DNA from: Deinococcus yavapaiensis KR-236
GTDB taxonomy: Bacteria; Deinococcota; Deinococci; Deinococcales; Deinococcaceae
Assembly: GCF_003217515.1 (NCBI RefSeq)
Contig: NZ_QJSX01000017.1
Coordinates: 1-64,000 of the forward strand
Direction: 5' to 3'
Length of the DNA stretch: 64,000 nucleotides
A model generated the notes under the pieces. The model was not told the origin of the DNA and ran no database searches. It worked only from the letters and a program-made list of their open reading frames with translations. Each line of letters begins with the position of its first letter. Within the stretch, counting starts at the first letter, position 1. Below, in pieces: positions 42,194 to 50,976 of this stretch. The position numbers and the translations under genes were made by a program.

Positions 42194-43467
42194 ATCCACA
42201 GCCATCCCCGACGGCCCTCCTGCACCCCGATCCCGGCTTCGGCTGGCAGCGTCGCTTCTGGGCGATCTTCAGCGGCCAAGCCTGCTCCTTGATCGGCTCG
42301 GCCCTCACGCAATTCGTGCTGATGTGGTGGATCACGAGCACCACCGGCAGCGCCGCCGCGCTCGCCACCGCCGGCATGGCCGCCTTGCTGCCCCAAGCGC
42401 TCCTCGGCCCGTTGGGTGGCACCCTCGCCGATCGGTACAGCCGCCGCGCTTTGATGATCGGCGCCGACGTCGTCAGCGCCGCGTGCATGCTCGTCCTCAT
42501 CGCGCTGTTCCTCACGGAGCGCGTGGAGTTGTGGCACGTGTACACCATGATGAGCGTTCGCAGCGCCATGCAAGCCTTTCAAGAGCCCGCAGCGGCGGCG
42601 AGCACCGCCATGCTCGTTCCCGCCTCCTTCCTGCCGCGCGCCGCCGGATTGAACCAAACGCTGCAAGGCATCATGACGATCGCCGCCGCGCCTCTCGGTG
42701 CGCTCGCGACAAGCGTGATGCCCTTGGGTTTCGCCCTCGGCATCGACGTCGTGACCGCGCTGCTCGGCGTCGTTCCCCTGCTGCTGTTCCGCGTGCCTCA
42801 AGTCAAACCGACCTCGGCACAAAAGACCAGCTTGTGGAGCGAGTTTCGAGAAGGCGTCACCCTCGTGTGGCAGCACCCGGGACTACGCCGTTTGTACGCG
42901 CTGCTCGGCGTGATCGTGCTCGCCATCTTGCCGTCGTTCACGCTGCTGCCGCTCCTCGTCAAAACGCACTTCGGTGGTGGCGCGAGCGACGTCGCGCTCA
43001 TGGAAGGCTTGTCCGGCGTTGGCATGATCGTCGGAGGCGCCGCCATCGCCGCCATCGCCCCGCAACGACACATGCCCTGGATTTTGCCGAGCTTCGCCGT
43101 CGCGTGCCTGTCCCTCGCGCTGACGGCCCTCGCTCCGAGCGATCTGTTCTGGCTGGCCGTCGTGTGGTGGGTCACGAGTGGCGTGGCCTTCATCATGGGC
43201 AGCGCGCCGTTCACGGCGCTCTTGCAAACCACGATCCCCAACCACCTGCAAGGCCGCGCGCTGTCGCTCCTCGCCGCCGTCATGGGCCTGGCCGGTCCGA
43301 TCGGACTCGCGTTGGCGGGCCCATTGGGCGAGTGGCTCGGCGTGCGTTGGCTGCTCGTCACGCAAGGCCTGTTGGGAATGCTGGCGAGCCTGCTGGGCGT
43401 TCTCTCCCCGACCCTGCGGCGCCTCGACGCAGCGGCGGAACGGCCCTCCACCGAGCGCCTTCCTTGA
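42178..43467 (+). CDS. MFS-family efflux transporter
   Basis: 429 residues, ATG 42178 inside the end of the TetR gene (16-base overlap), with GAGGAGGAG before it. Twelve membrane helices. FWAIFSGQACSLIGSALTQF opens helix 1; GGTLADRYSRRAL is the MFS loop 2-3 motif (GxLaDRxxRR). ILPSFTLLPLLVKTHFGG begins the second half. This is the MFS_3 (enterobactin exporter/macrolide-efflux-like) type. It likely exports a drug or siderophore-like compound which is also the ligand of the coupled TetR. Confidence 0.92.
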   Translation: MDPPLNPQPSPTALLHPDPGFGWQRRFWAIFSGQACSLIGSALTQFVLMWWITSTTGSAAALATAGMAALLPQALLGPLGGTLADRYSRRALMIGADVVSAACMLVLIALFLTERVELWHVYTMMSVRSAMQAFQEPAAAASTAMLVPASFLPRAAGLNQTLQGIMTIAAAPLGALATSVMPLGFALGIDVVTALLGVVPLLLFRVPQVKPTSAQKTSLWSEFREGVTLVWQHPGLRRLYALLGVIVLAILPSFTLLPLLVKTHFGGGASDVALMEGLSGVGMIVGGAAIAAIAPQRHMPWILPSFAVACLSLALTALAPSDLFWLAVVWWVTSGVAFIMGSAPFTALLQTTIPNHLQGRALSLLAAVMGLAGPIGLALAGPLGEWLGVRWLLVTQGLLGMLASLLGVLSPTLRRLDAAAERPSTERLP

Positions 43468-43577
43468 AGCGAGCGCCCAGTCCCCACGACCTCGATCGGT
43501 CGCTCGGTCGGGTGACATCCGGGGCGGGCCTCTGCGAGCTTGGCGCTCCGATCTCGCTCGTGCTTCCGGCGTTCGCG

Positions 43578-44660
43578 TCACCGCCAGGGCGCGAGCGAAA
43601 TGCTCGTGAACATGTTCGGCGCGGTCACGGTGGTGCCCGGAACGTCGGCGCCGTAGACGCCGAACAAATCTCCGGCGTTCATCCGGCCGTCCCCGTTCGA
43701 GTCCTTCCAAGCGGAGAGTCGATACCGCGCGTTCTCCTGAAGGTCGTCGAGGCGGTATGGAGCGCTGGTCCCGGACGACGTGATCGTCGTCGTTCGTTTC
43801 GTCGCCACGTCGCACTCGTCTCCCTTCATCACGCACACGGTCACGACTGCGCCCTTCACGTCCACATCCGCACGTAGCTCTCCGGACACGTACATCGCGT
43901 CGCTTTTGCTCGTCGTGGGCTTCTCGCCCAAGCGCACGGTGAACTCCAGCACGTCACCGATGGTGTTCGAGCGTCGGAAGTCGCTCGTCATCGACAACTC
44001 GTAGTTGCTGGGATTGCGCGCCCCGATCAACACCGTCTGCGGCGCGCCGTTTTCGGGCACGTACCGCGCCGACACCTTGTACCGCCCGATCGGGATGTCG
44101 CGCAGTTGCGAGCCCACCAGGAAGCCCTTGACGACCTTGCCCGGGCTTCCGTCGATGATCGCGCCGACCGGCGTCAACGTGACTTCCACACGGCTCAAGT
44201 CGAAGCCGGGCGCGTTCACCGCGCCGTACATCCACAACGTTCCACCGTAATAACCCCCGTCGGGCCTCTTACCCGTGAGTTGCCACGTGAAGTCGCGCAC
44301 CGCGCCGATCCGCGTGGCGAATTCCGAGCGGTCGCCGGGAACAAGCTGGAACTCGTAGACGGTCCCGTGGTACTCACGGCTGAGTCGGGCGCCGCCACGC
44401 CAAGTGCCGATCTCGTTTTTGGGCAGGGTGATGGTGTAGCGGCCCTGCTTGTCGGTGGTGCCGACGGCGTTCATGTTGTAGTGCAAGGTGTTGTCCGCGT
44501 ACACGTCCACCCCTTGGATCGGCTGACCGGTGGACATGCGCACCACGCCCGTCATGGTGAAGGGCGTGGGCTTGCTGGTCCCCGCTTCGCCCACGCCGAG
44601 GACGAGCAGGCCGCTGAGCAGGAGGCTCGCTTTCGTTGAGGTCAAGTCGTGCATGTTCAT
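43578..44660 (-). CDS. Exported protein with carboxypeptidase-regulatory-like domain and EF-hand-like loop
   Basis: 360 residues, ATG 44660 after AAGGAGCC. Residues 1-26 form a signal peptide. Residues about 33-80 (TMTGVVRMSTGQPIQGVDVY, KQGRYTITLP) form a carboxypeptidase-regulatory-like beta sandwich. The middle part has further beta-rich modules, and residues about 320-331 (DSNGDGRMNAGD) match an EF-hand/dockerin calcium loop. No catalytic motif. Likely a surface or periplasmic protein that binds calcium. Codon use is a little less biased than in neighbours. Confidence 0.85.
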   Translation of the reverse strand: MNMHDLTSTKASLLLSGLLVLGVGEAGTSKPTPFTMTGVVRMSTGQPIQGVDVYADNTLHYNMNAVGTTDKQGRYTITLPKNEIGTWRGGARLSREYHGTVYEFQLVPGDRSEFATRIGAVRDFTWQLTGKRPDGGYYGGTLWMYGAVNAPGFDLSRVEVTLTPVGAIIDGSPGKVVKGFLVGSQLRDIPIGRYKVSARYVPENGAPQTVLIGARNPSNYELSMTSDFRRSNTIGDVLEFTVRLGEKPTTSKSDAMYVSGELRADVDVKGAVVTVCVMKGDECDVATKRTTTITSSGTSAPYRLDDLQENARYRLSAWKDSNGDGRMNAGDLFGVYGADVPGTTVTAPNMFTSISLAPWR

Positions 44661-44738
44661 GGGGTTGGCTCCTTCGACGATGTGTGAAAAGCGGGTGGTG
44701 TGGCCGCGACGACAGCTCTCGTGGCCGACACCCTCCCG

Positions 44739-44921
44739 TCAGGGCTTGAAGCACTCGGCGTACATGAATTCCAGGAAGTCGTCCGCGTCGGTGAAGTGCC
44801 GCCGCTCGCCCCGCTTGCCTTCCAAAACGGAGGCTCGCCAAACGGCGCCCTCACGCTAAACGCGCACAACGTAGATTCGCGGTCGCGTTTCAGGGTCCTC
44901 GAGGCTGATGTCTTGTTCCAT
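44739..44921 (-). pseudogene. 60-aa protein with in-frame amber codon
   Basis: ATG 44921 follows GGAGG. The frame gives MEQDISLEDPETRPRIYVVR-V, then TAG (44858-44856), and goes on in the same frame REGAVWRASVLEGKRGERRH, FTDADDFLEFMYAE to TGA 44739. Small proteins with YVVRxWREGxxWRASxxDxxxGERxxFxxxxxLxxFL are familiar to me; the TAG stands exactly where Trp (TGG) is expected, so a single G-to-A change would explain it. The second half keeps perfect coding bias. Function of the family unknown. An amber suppressor or an early-stop peptide cannot be excluded. Confidence 0.7.
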
Positions 44922-45457
44922 TCGCGCCTCCACGGCGACGTTTCTGCACGAGAACCCGGCGCCTTCATCTCCGACTCGAAGGCAAGCGTGCCCCGTCGGC
45001 ACTTGGCGCGGTACCTCACGCGACCGCTCGAATCGGCGAGACGCGTCGCTCCGTTCGTCAACTTGATGATGGGCATCCTCCTTCCGAGTCGCTTCGCGAA
45101 CTCACCGCGTCGCAGTGAACGCAGCGTAGAGGCCGCAGGATGTCACCGCGATGTCACTCGCCGTCCCCGCCGATTCCGTCGATCACGAACGGGCCGGGAA
45201 GCGCCCGGCCCTCCGTTCTCTCCTCGACGTGGGGGCGAAATTCACGCTCCGTCGTTCCGTTCGAGTGCCATCCATCCGACATCCGACCCTTTCCGCTCGA
45301 AAGGGTCGGATTGACCATGCTGACGGGCGAGCGGTGCAGGCCGACGCTCGAGAACATCGGCTTTTGGCGCACGGTCCGCGCGCAAGTGCATCGTTTGAAT
45401 CACTTGGTGACGAGACATACAATGGTTCATTCTAAACGTATCGACCCGGAGGTCTGC
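44922..45457. other. Gene-free stretch with hairpins
   Basis: No intact gene. A minus-strand frame from 45076 is open but unbiased. Two hairpins are present: GGGCCGGG/CCCGGCCC at 45191-45211 (loop AAGCG) and the one listed at 45281. GGAGG at 45448 serves the GNAT at 45458. Confidence 0.5.
45281..45311. repeat. 13-bp inverted repeat upstream of GNAT gene
   Basis: Exact arms 45281-45293 and 45299-45311 with a CGCTC loop. No T-run follows on either strand. It could be a leader hairpin or a factor-dependent terminator. Confidence 0.6.
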
Positions 45458-46270
45458 ATGATCGTCGACGAGTGGATGCACTTGGAGGAAGTCGAAGCGC
45501 AAGTCCTGGCGGATCTCGAGGCGGCCCTTGGCGCCCACGACCGCGCCCACCTCGGCCTGACCGTGAAACACGTTCACGGAGCCACCATGATGCTCATGGC
45601 TCGGTACGCTCCTATTCAAGAGTTCAACCGCGTCATCGGCGTCGGCCTTCAAGGTCCCGTGACGGACGCCGTCTTGTCCGATCTTCGAAGCGCGGCGCGC
45701 GACGGAGACGTCGCGAACATCATGATTGGTCTTCACCCCCGCGCGCAGCCCTCAGACTTGCCGCAGCGTCTTCTCGACGCGGGCGCGACCCCCGCGCGGG
45801 CGTGGGTGCAAATGGTCCGCGGCGCGAACGCCATGGACGTCCCCGGGACATTCGCGATTCATGAGGTCGACGAGGAAAACATCGACGCCTTCATGAACGT
45901 GTTCGCACGCGGTTTCGGAATGCCGCCGGACTTGCAAGCGCTGGCGGTCGCGACCATCGGCCGATTCGGATGGCGGCACTTTCTGGCGTTCGAGGAGGAC
46001 GTGCCCGTCGGATGCGCCAGCTTGTATCAGCGCGAAGAGTACGCGTGGTTGGGCAACGCCACGACCTTGCCGGAGCGCCGAGGCCGAGGCGTCCAGTCGG
46101 CGCTGATCGCGTTCCGCGTTCGTGAGGCGGCGAGGAGCGGCGCTCGCTGGGTGTTCACGGAAGTGGCCGAGGACTTGCCGAACAAGCCGAATCCCAGCGA
46201 ACACAACATGCGTCGAGCAGGATTCACGGTCGCGTACCGACGCGAACACTTCGTCTTGAGCACCGCTTGA
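45458..46270 (+). CDS. GNAT-family acetyltransferase
   Basis: 270 residues from ATG 45458, six bases after GGAGG; an earlier in-frame ATG at 45422 has no such site. Same plan as the genes at 4575 and 20386: first lobe with IQEFNRVIGVGLQGPV, second lobe with YAWLGNATTLPERRGRGVQ (acetyl-CoA loop RGRGVQSALI) and NMRRAGFTVAYR at the end. Substrate unknown. It stands alone between a gene-free region and the HD-GYP gene. Confidence 0.9.
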   Translation: MIVDEWMHLEEVEAQVLADLEAALGAHDRAHLGLTVKHVHGATMMLMARYAPIQEFNRVIGVGLQGPVTDAVLSDLRSAARDGDVANIMIGLHPRAQPSDLPQRLLDAGATPARAWVQMVRGANAMDVPGTFAIHEVDEENIDAFMNVFARGFGMPPDLQALAVATIGRFGWRHFLAFEEDVPVGCASLYQREEYAWLGNATTLPERRGRGVQSALIAFRVREAARSGARWVFTEVAEDLPNKPNPSEHNMRRAGFTVAYRREHFVLSTA

Positions 46271-46460
46271 CGGCTCGGGCGGCCTTCCTCCGACCTTCGA
46301 GCTTCGATCACCGCAGCCTCGAAGAAGCCTCTGTCTACCAAAATGCACACCATGCGATCGTACGAGAGGCTCGAGTCGCGTCGCTCGATTGAACATGCCT
46401 TAGCTCCAACGTGCGTTTCAAGGGTAATGTGAGGCGGACGCCACGTCCAGGAGGACACTT

Positions 46461-48485
46461 GTGCCTGCAATCGAGCATCACCCTCTCACGCCCGAGCAGC
46501 TGCTCGACTTGCAACGCCACGTCACCTCCCTTCTGGTCGCCAGCAACGCCTCCCACGACGTCGTCAGCCTCATCCTCGACCACGTTCGCGTCGCTCTCAG
46601 CGCGCACTCTGCCAGCGTCGACCTTCAAGACGCCGACCGCTCGGTCCTCCACCGAGTCGCCGCCATCGGCTACACCTCCGAAGCCTTGCAAGGTTGGCGC
46701 GACGTTCCGCTCACGTCGGGCGCTCCCATCACCGACGCGGTCCTCGAACGACGCGCCATCTACCTCACGGCCACTCAGTGGGACGCTCAGTATCCGCATC
46801 TCGCGGGCGTGCGCCTACCGAGCATGCAAAGCGTGGCCGCCCTGCCCCTGGTCGCGAGCGGTCACGCCCAAGGCGTCATCACCTTCGCGTGGGACCGTGA
46901 ACGCGTGATCAGCGGCGGCGAGCGCGCGTTTCTGGAAGCGGTCGCCAGTCAATGCGCCCAAGCACTCGAGCGGCTCACGCTGCACGAAAGCCAAATGCGG
47001 CGTGCGCGTCACCTTCGCAAGTTGCTGAAGTTCAGCGCAGACATTACCTTGGTCCTCGACAACACGGCGCGCGTCACGTACCTCAGTCCGAGCGTCACCC
47101 AACTTCTCGGGTACCACCCCGCCGACCTGGTGGCCTTGAGCTTGCCCGATGTCCTCCACCCCGACGACCTGCCCGGCCTGGAGGATCAATTCACGCGGGC
47201 GATCTTGACGCCGGACGTGGCGTTGCGGGCCGTGGCTCGCGTGCGTCACAAACACGGCGGTTGGGTTTGGATGGAAGTCGTCGGACGCAACCTGCTCGGG
47301 GACGAAGACGTCCGCGGCTTCGTGTGCAACGCCCGCGACGTTACCACCTCCTTCCAGGCCATCAAGGCGTTGCGGGACAGCGAACGTACCGCTCGCTCGC
47401 ACGCGACGCGCTACCAACGCCTGCTCGACCTCATCACGGCGGTAGACGCACACGCCGACGAGGACGCCCTGATCGTCACGGTCCTCGAGCGGGGCTTGGC
47501 CGTCATGGATTACAACCAGGCGTTTTATCACGACGTCGAAGGCACGACCATTCGGCAGCGCTTCGCGCGCGGCGAGGACCTCGACGAGGCCCTCGCGGTC
47601 CTGCCCGCCACCATGAACCTCCATGAGCTCGGCGCGTCCGGGCGGGCATTGTTGCGTCACGAAGTGTACTTCGCGGCGGCGAACGTGCCGATCATGAATC
47701 CGCCGGAGCCCTTGCCGCGTCGCTTCTGGCGGGCGTTCTGCACGTTTCCGGTGTTGGTCGGCGGGGAGTTGCGCGGAGCGTTCACGTTCGTCAGCTCGCA
47801 CGGCAACGAAGTGCACGACGACTACAAGCAGCTGATGCGCAGCTTGGCCGGTCACCTCAGCGCCCTGTTCGAACGGCACGCGCACCTGCGCATGCTGGAT
47901 GTGGCCCGCGAGGAGACGTTGCGGACCATCGGCGTGACCCTCGAGTACCGCGACCTCGAAAGCAAGGGGCACACGAACCGCGTGGTGGCGCTGGCGCTGC
48001 GACTCGGGCAGGCGTTGGGTCTCACGGGTCCGGAGCTCGACGCGTTGCGGTGGGGAGCGTACTTGCATGACACGGGCAAGATCGCCACGCCGGACGAGAT
48101 CCTCCTCAAGCCCGGTCCGCTCGACGCGCAAGAGTGGGAAGTCATGCGCCGACACCCCTTGGTCGGTTATCAAATGTTGTCGCGCATTCCCTTGCTGCCG
48201 CCGACGACGCTGGCCGTGGTGATGCATCATCACGAGCATTGGGACGGCGGCGGATACCCGTCGAGGCTGCACGGCGAGGACATTCCCTTCGCCGCTCGGA
48301 TTTTCGCCGTGGTAGACGCGTTCGACGCGTTGACGTCCAAGCGGCCGTACAAACTTGCTTGGTCGCACGAAGCGGCGTTGACGGAGTTGGAGCGGGAAGC
48401 AGGACGACACTTCGATCCGGATGTCGTTCGGGTGTTCGTGCAGGTGATGCAAGACGACGATCGGCGACACGACCTCGAGGCTTGA
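46461..48485 (+). CDS. GAF-PAS-GAF sensor with HD-GYP phosphodiesterase domain
   Basis: 674 residues from GTG 46461 after AGGAGG. GAF about 15-180, PAS about 190-305 (ITLVLDNTARVTYLSPSVTQ), a second GAF-like region about 320-480, HD-GYP about 485-670. The HD pair is His-Asp in YLHDTGKIATPDEIL (near 536) and the second signature HHHEHWDGGGYP (near 588) is complete, so degradation of cyclic di-GMP is expected. No membrane segments: a cytoplasmic sensor. Upstream and downstream genes are on the same strand but with gaps of about 190 bases, so it is probably its own unit. Confidence 0.93.
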   Translation: MPAIEHHPLTPEQLLDLQRHVTSLLVASNASHDVVSLILDHVRVALSAHSASVDLQDADRSVLHRVAAIGYTSEALQGWRDVPLTSGAPITDAVLERRAIYLTATQWDAQYPHLAGVRLPSMQSVAALPLVASGHAQGVITFAWDRERVISGGERAFLEAVASQCAQALERLTLHESQMRRARHLRKLLKFSADITLVLDNTARVTYLSPSVTQLLGYHPADLVALSLPDVLHPDDLPGLEDQFTRAILTPDVALRAVARVRHKHGGWVWMEVVGRNLLGDEDVRGFVCNARDVTTSFQAIKALRDSERTARSHATRYQRLLDLITAVDAHADEDALIVTVLERGLAVMDYNQAFYHDVEGTTIRQRFARGEDLDEALAVLPATMNLHELGASGRALLRHEVYFAAANVPIMNPPEPLPRRFWRAFCTFPVLVGGELRGAFTFVSSHGNEVHDDYKQLMRSLAGHLSALFERHAHLRMLDVAREETLRTIGVTLEYRDLESKGHTNRVVALALRLGQALGLTGPELDALRWGAYLHDTGKIATPDEILLKPGPLDAQEWEVMRRHPLVGYQMLSRIPLLPPTTLAVVMHHHEHWDGGGYPSRLHGEDIPFAARIFAVVDAFDALTSKRPYKLAWSHEAALTELEREAGRHFDPDVVRVFVQVMQDDDRRHDLEA

Positions 48486-48681
48486 AGTCGGCGCCGGGAG
48501 ACCGATTCGAGCACGCGGAAACGTCTCGAAGCACAGCGCCGCGCGAGGGATTCCGGGCACGAAGGCCCTTTGGTGCGAATGAAGGTGGCGCAGCTTCTCG
48601 CTCGCGATGAAACCGCGCCGAACGCCGTAGCCACCGTCGAGAAGGGCGGACGCCGCGCCTCCTTTGCTACCTTGAAGCCGG

Positions 48682-50742
48682 ATGGCCCTCCCCTCTTGGC
48701 ACCTCGATTTGTTCGGCCAACCGCGCGTACGAGACCCGGACGGACAGGACGTTCGTGCGGATCGCAAGTCTCTCGCCTTGCTGGCGTACCTCGCGTTGGA
48801 AGGCGTCACGCCTCGTTCCCGTTTGGCCGGTCTGCTTTGGCCCGACACGCTGGAAGCGACCGCCCGGAACAACCTCGTCCACAAGTTGAGGCGGCTTCGA
48901 GCCCGGACGGATACGAACCTCGTGGACGCCGGGGAAAAGACGCTGGCGTTGCGCGGCGACGTGATCGTGGACGTTCACGAGGTTCTACGCGATCGACGCC
49001 ACGGGCGGCACGAAGTCGTGCTGAACGCGGTGGGGTTGCTGCTGGACGGCGTGGATTTCGACGATCTGCCCGACTTTCAAGATTGGCTGCTCGCTTGGCG
49101 CGAACGCCTCGACACGTACCGCTGGGAAGCGTTCGATCACGAGCTCGCGCGGCTGGAAGGCATCGGTGAGTACACCCGCGCCGCGGAGATCGCGGCGCGG
49201 TGGGAGGAACTCGACCCGCTGTCCGAGGATGTCGCCCGCCACAGCATGCGCTTGCAGCACCTCGCCGGAAATTCGGCCGGGGCGCTTCGAACGTACGCGC
49301 GGCTTCGGCGAACGCTCGAGCGCGAACTGCAAGCCCAGCCTCGAGCGCGAACGCGAGCCCTCGCGGAGGAAATCGAGCGCGGCGAGCAACTTCCCGCGCT
49401 CGGCACGCCTCCCGCCGCACCCTCGTTGCCGCTGAGCGTGTTCCGCCCCCCCGCGTTGATCGGCCGTGAAGACGCGTGGGCTCGCATGGAAGCGGCGTGG
49501 CAGGCGGGACAATTGATCTACCTGACGGGCGCGCCTGGTACCGGCAAAACCCGGCTCGCCCTCGACTTCGCCCGTTCGAAGGGCGCGACGCTGCGGCTCG
49601 AACACCGACCGGGCGACGAGACGGTACCTTACTCGTCGAGCGCCCGCTGGGCCCGTCAGATGCTACGGCACGCGCCGCACCTGACCCTCACGCCTTTTCA
49701 GAAGCGCGAGTTGTCGCGCATCCTTCCGGAATTCCGCGAGGGCGACGTTCCCTCCATGAGTGGCGACACCGACAAGTTGGCGTTCTACGAAGCGCTCGCG
49801 CAAGTGGCGGACCTCGCGCTCGCGAACGTGACCGCCGTGGTGTCCGACGACATTCAGCACGACGACGACGCTTCGCAGGAATCCGGGCGGTACTACGCGA
49901 CGCGGGCGGCTTCGGACGCGTCCGTCACGCCGCAACCTCGCGTGCTGCTGACGTTTCGTCAAGGAGAGCTGTCACCGCAAGCGGACGCCGTCATGCGCGG
50001 CCTCGTGGAGAGCGGCCTGGCGGTCCTGATCGAGCTTCAGCCGCTGGGCGTAGCGAACGTGCGCGCGCTCCTCGACAGCCTCGACTTGCCGTTCGCGCCC
50101 GACCTCGACCTCGAGCTGTACCGCTACGCCGGGGGAAATCCGCTGTTCGTGCTCGAAACGATCAAGTTCCTGGCCGAGGAGGGCTTGCTCGAACGCGGCT
50201 TGCCCGAACGGCTCGCTCCGCCCGGTCGTACGGGATCGGTGTTGGAGCGGCGGCTCGCCCGACTGTCACCCGCGGCCCTGAACGCGGCGCGTGCGGCGAG
50301 CGTGCTGCGCGGAGACTTCACGCTCGAACTCGTGGCGGCCGTGCTGCGCGCGCCCCTCTTGGAGACCGCGAGCGCCTGGGTCGAGTTGGAAGCCGCTCAA
50401 GTCGTGGCGGGCGAGCGCTTCAGTCACGACTTGCTGTACGAGGCGGTATGGCGAGGAACGCCGGACACGGTGCGCCGCTTGCTGCACCGATCGGCGGCTC
50501 GCGTGCTCGCCGAGTCGGGCGGGCATCCTCGGCGTGTCGCGGAGCACTGGCGAGAGGGAGCGCAACCGCTCGAGGCGGCGAGATGGTTCGAGCAGGCCGC
50601 CCGCGCGGCGAACGCGGCTTTGCGCACCCACGAAGCCCAAGACTGCTACCAGAACGCCGCTGAAGCTTACGAAGCTGCGGGTGACTCGGAGGCGGCACGT
50701 CGAATGTCGGCGCGCTCCCTCCTCGACCCTTCCGGTCGCTGA
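48682..50742 (+). CDS. SARP/AfsR-like ATPase transcriptional regulator
   Basis: 686 residues from ATG 48682. Residues about 5-95 form an OmpR-like winged helix (WHLDLFGQPRV; RSRLAGLLWPDTLEATARNN); about 100-245 form the bacterial activator (BTAD) TPR domain. A STAND ATPase follows, with P-loop LTGAPGTGKTRLA (about 280-292) and RVLLTFRQGEL. The C-terminal part is shorter than in AfsR and lacks long TPR arrays. Strongly similar in order and wording to the gene at 54418. No ribosome binding site is evident before the ATG, which suggests leaderless translation. Targets unknown. Confidence 0.88.
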   Translation: MALPSWHLDLFGQPRVRDPDGQDVRADRKSLALLAYLALEGVTPRSRLAGLLWPDTLEATARNNLVHKLRRLRARTDTNLVDAGEKTLALRGDVIVDVHEVLRDRRHGRHEVVLNAVGLLLDGVDFDDLPDFQDWLLAWRERLDTYRWEAFDHELARLEGIGEYTRAAEIAARWEELDPLSEDVARHSMRLQHLAGNSAGALRTYARLRRTLERELQAQPRARTRALAEEIERGEQLPALGTPPAAPSLPLSVFRPPALIGREDAWARMEAAWQAGQLIYLTGAPGTGKTRLALDFARSKGATLRLEHRPGDETVPYSSSARWARQMLRHAPHLTLTPFQKRELSRILPEFREGDVPSMSGDTDKLAFYEALAQVADLALANVTAVVSDDIQHDDDASQESGRYYATRAASDASVTPQPRVLLTFRQGELSPQADAVMRGLVESGLAVLIELQPLGVANVRALLDSLDLPFAPDLDLELYRYAGGNPLFVLETIKFLAEEGLLERGLPERLAPPGRTGSVLERRLARLSPAALNAARAASVLRGDFTLELVAAVLRAPLLETASAWVELEAAQVVAGERFSHDLLYEAVWRGTPDTVRRLLHRSAARVLAESGGHPRRVAEHWREGAQPLEAARWFEQAARAANAALRTHEAQDCYQNAAEAYEAAGDSEAARRMSARSLLDPSGR

Positions 50743-50976
50743 AGAATGGAACCTCGCCGGGCAGCGAACCGGCAGTAAAAAAGCCTCGCGAGGACGTGAT
50801 GACAAGTCAACGTCACCTGCGCGTCGCGTTCATCCTCGTGATCGAAGCGACGAGAGGGGCGGAGCGACCTGGACTTCGCGCGTTCACGCGCGACAATCGT
50901 GCCGCACGACCCTCGTTCGGCGCTCGAACGTGCGAGACTGTTGGGAACGCGAAGCTCACCGCTTCGCTTCGGCAAG

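Noticed and set aside
46815..48884. 689-codon open frame on the minus strand
   Set aside because: It is the antisense shadow of the HD-GYP gene; high-GC codon bias on the plus strand removes stops on the other one. Its product is of low complexity with no domain.
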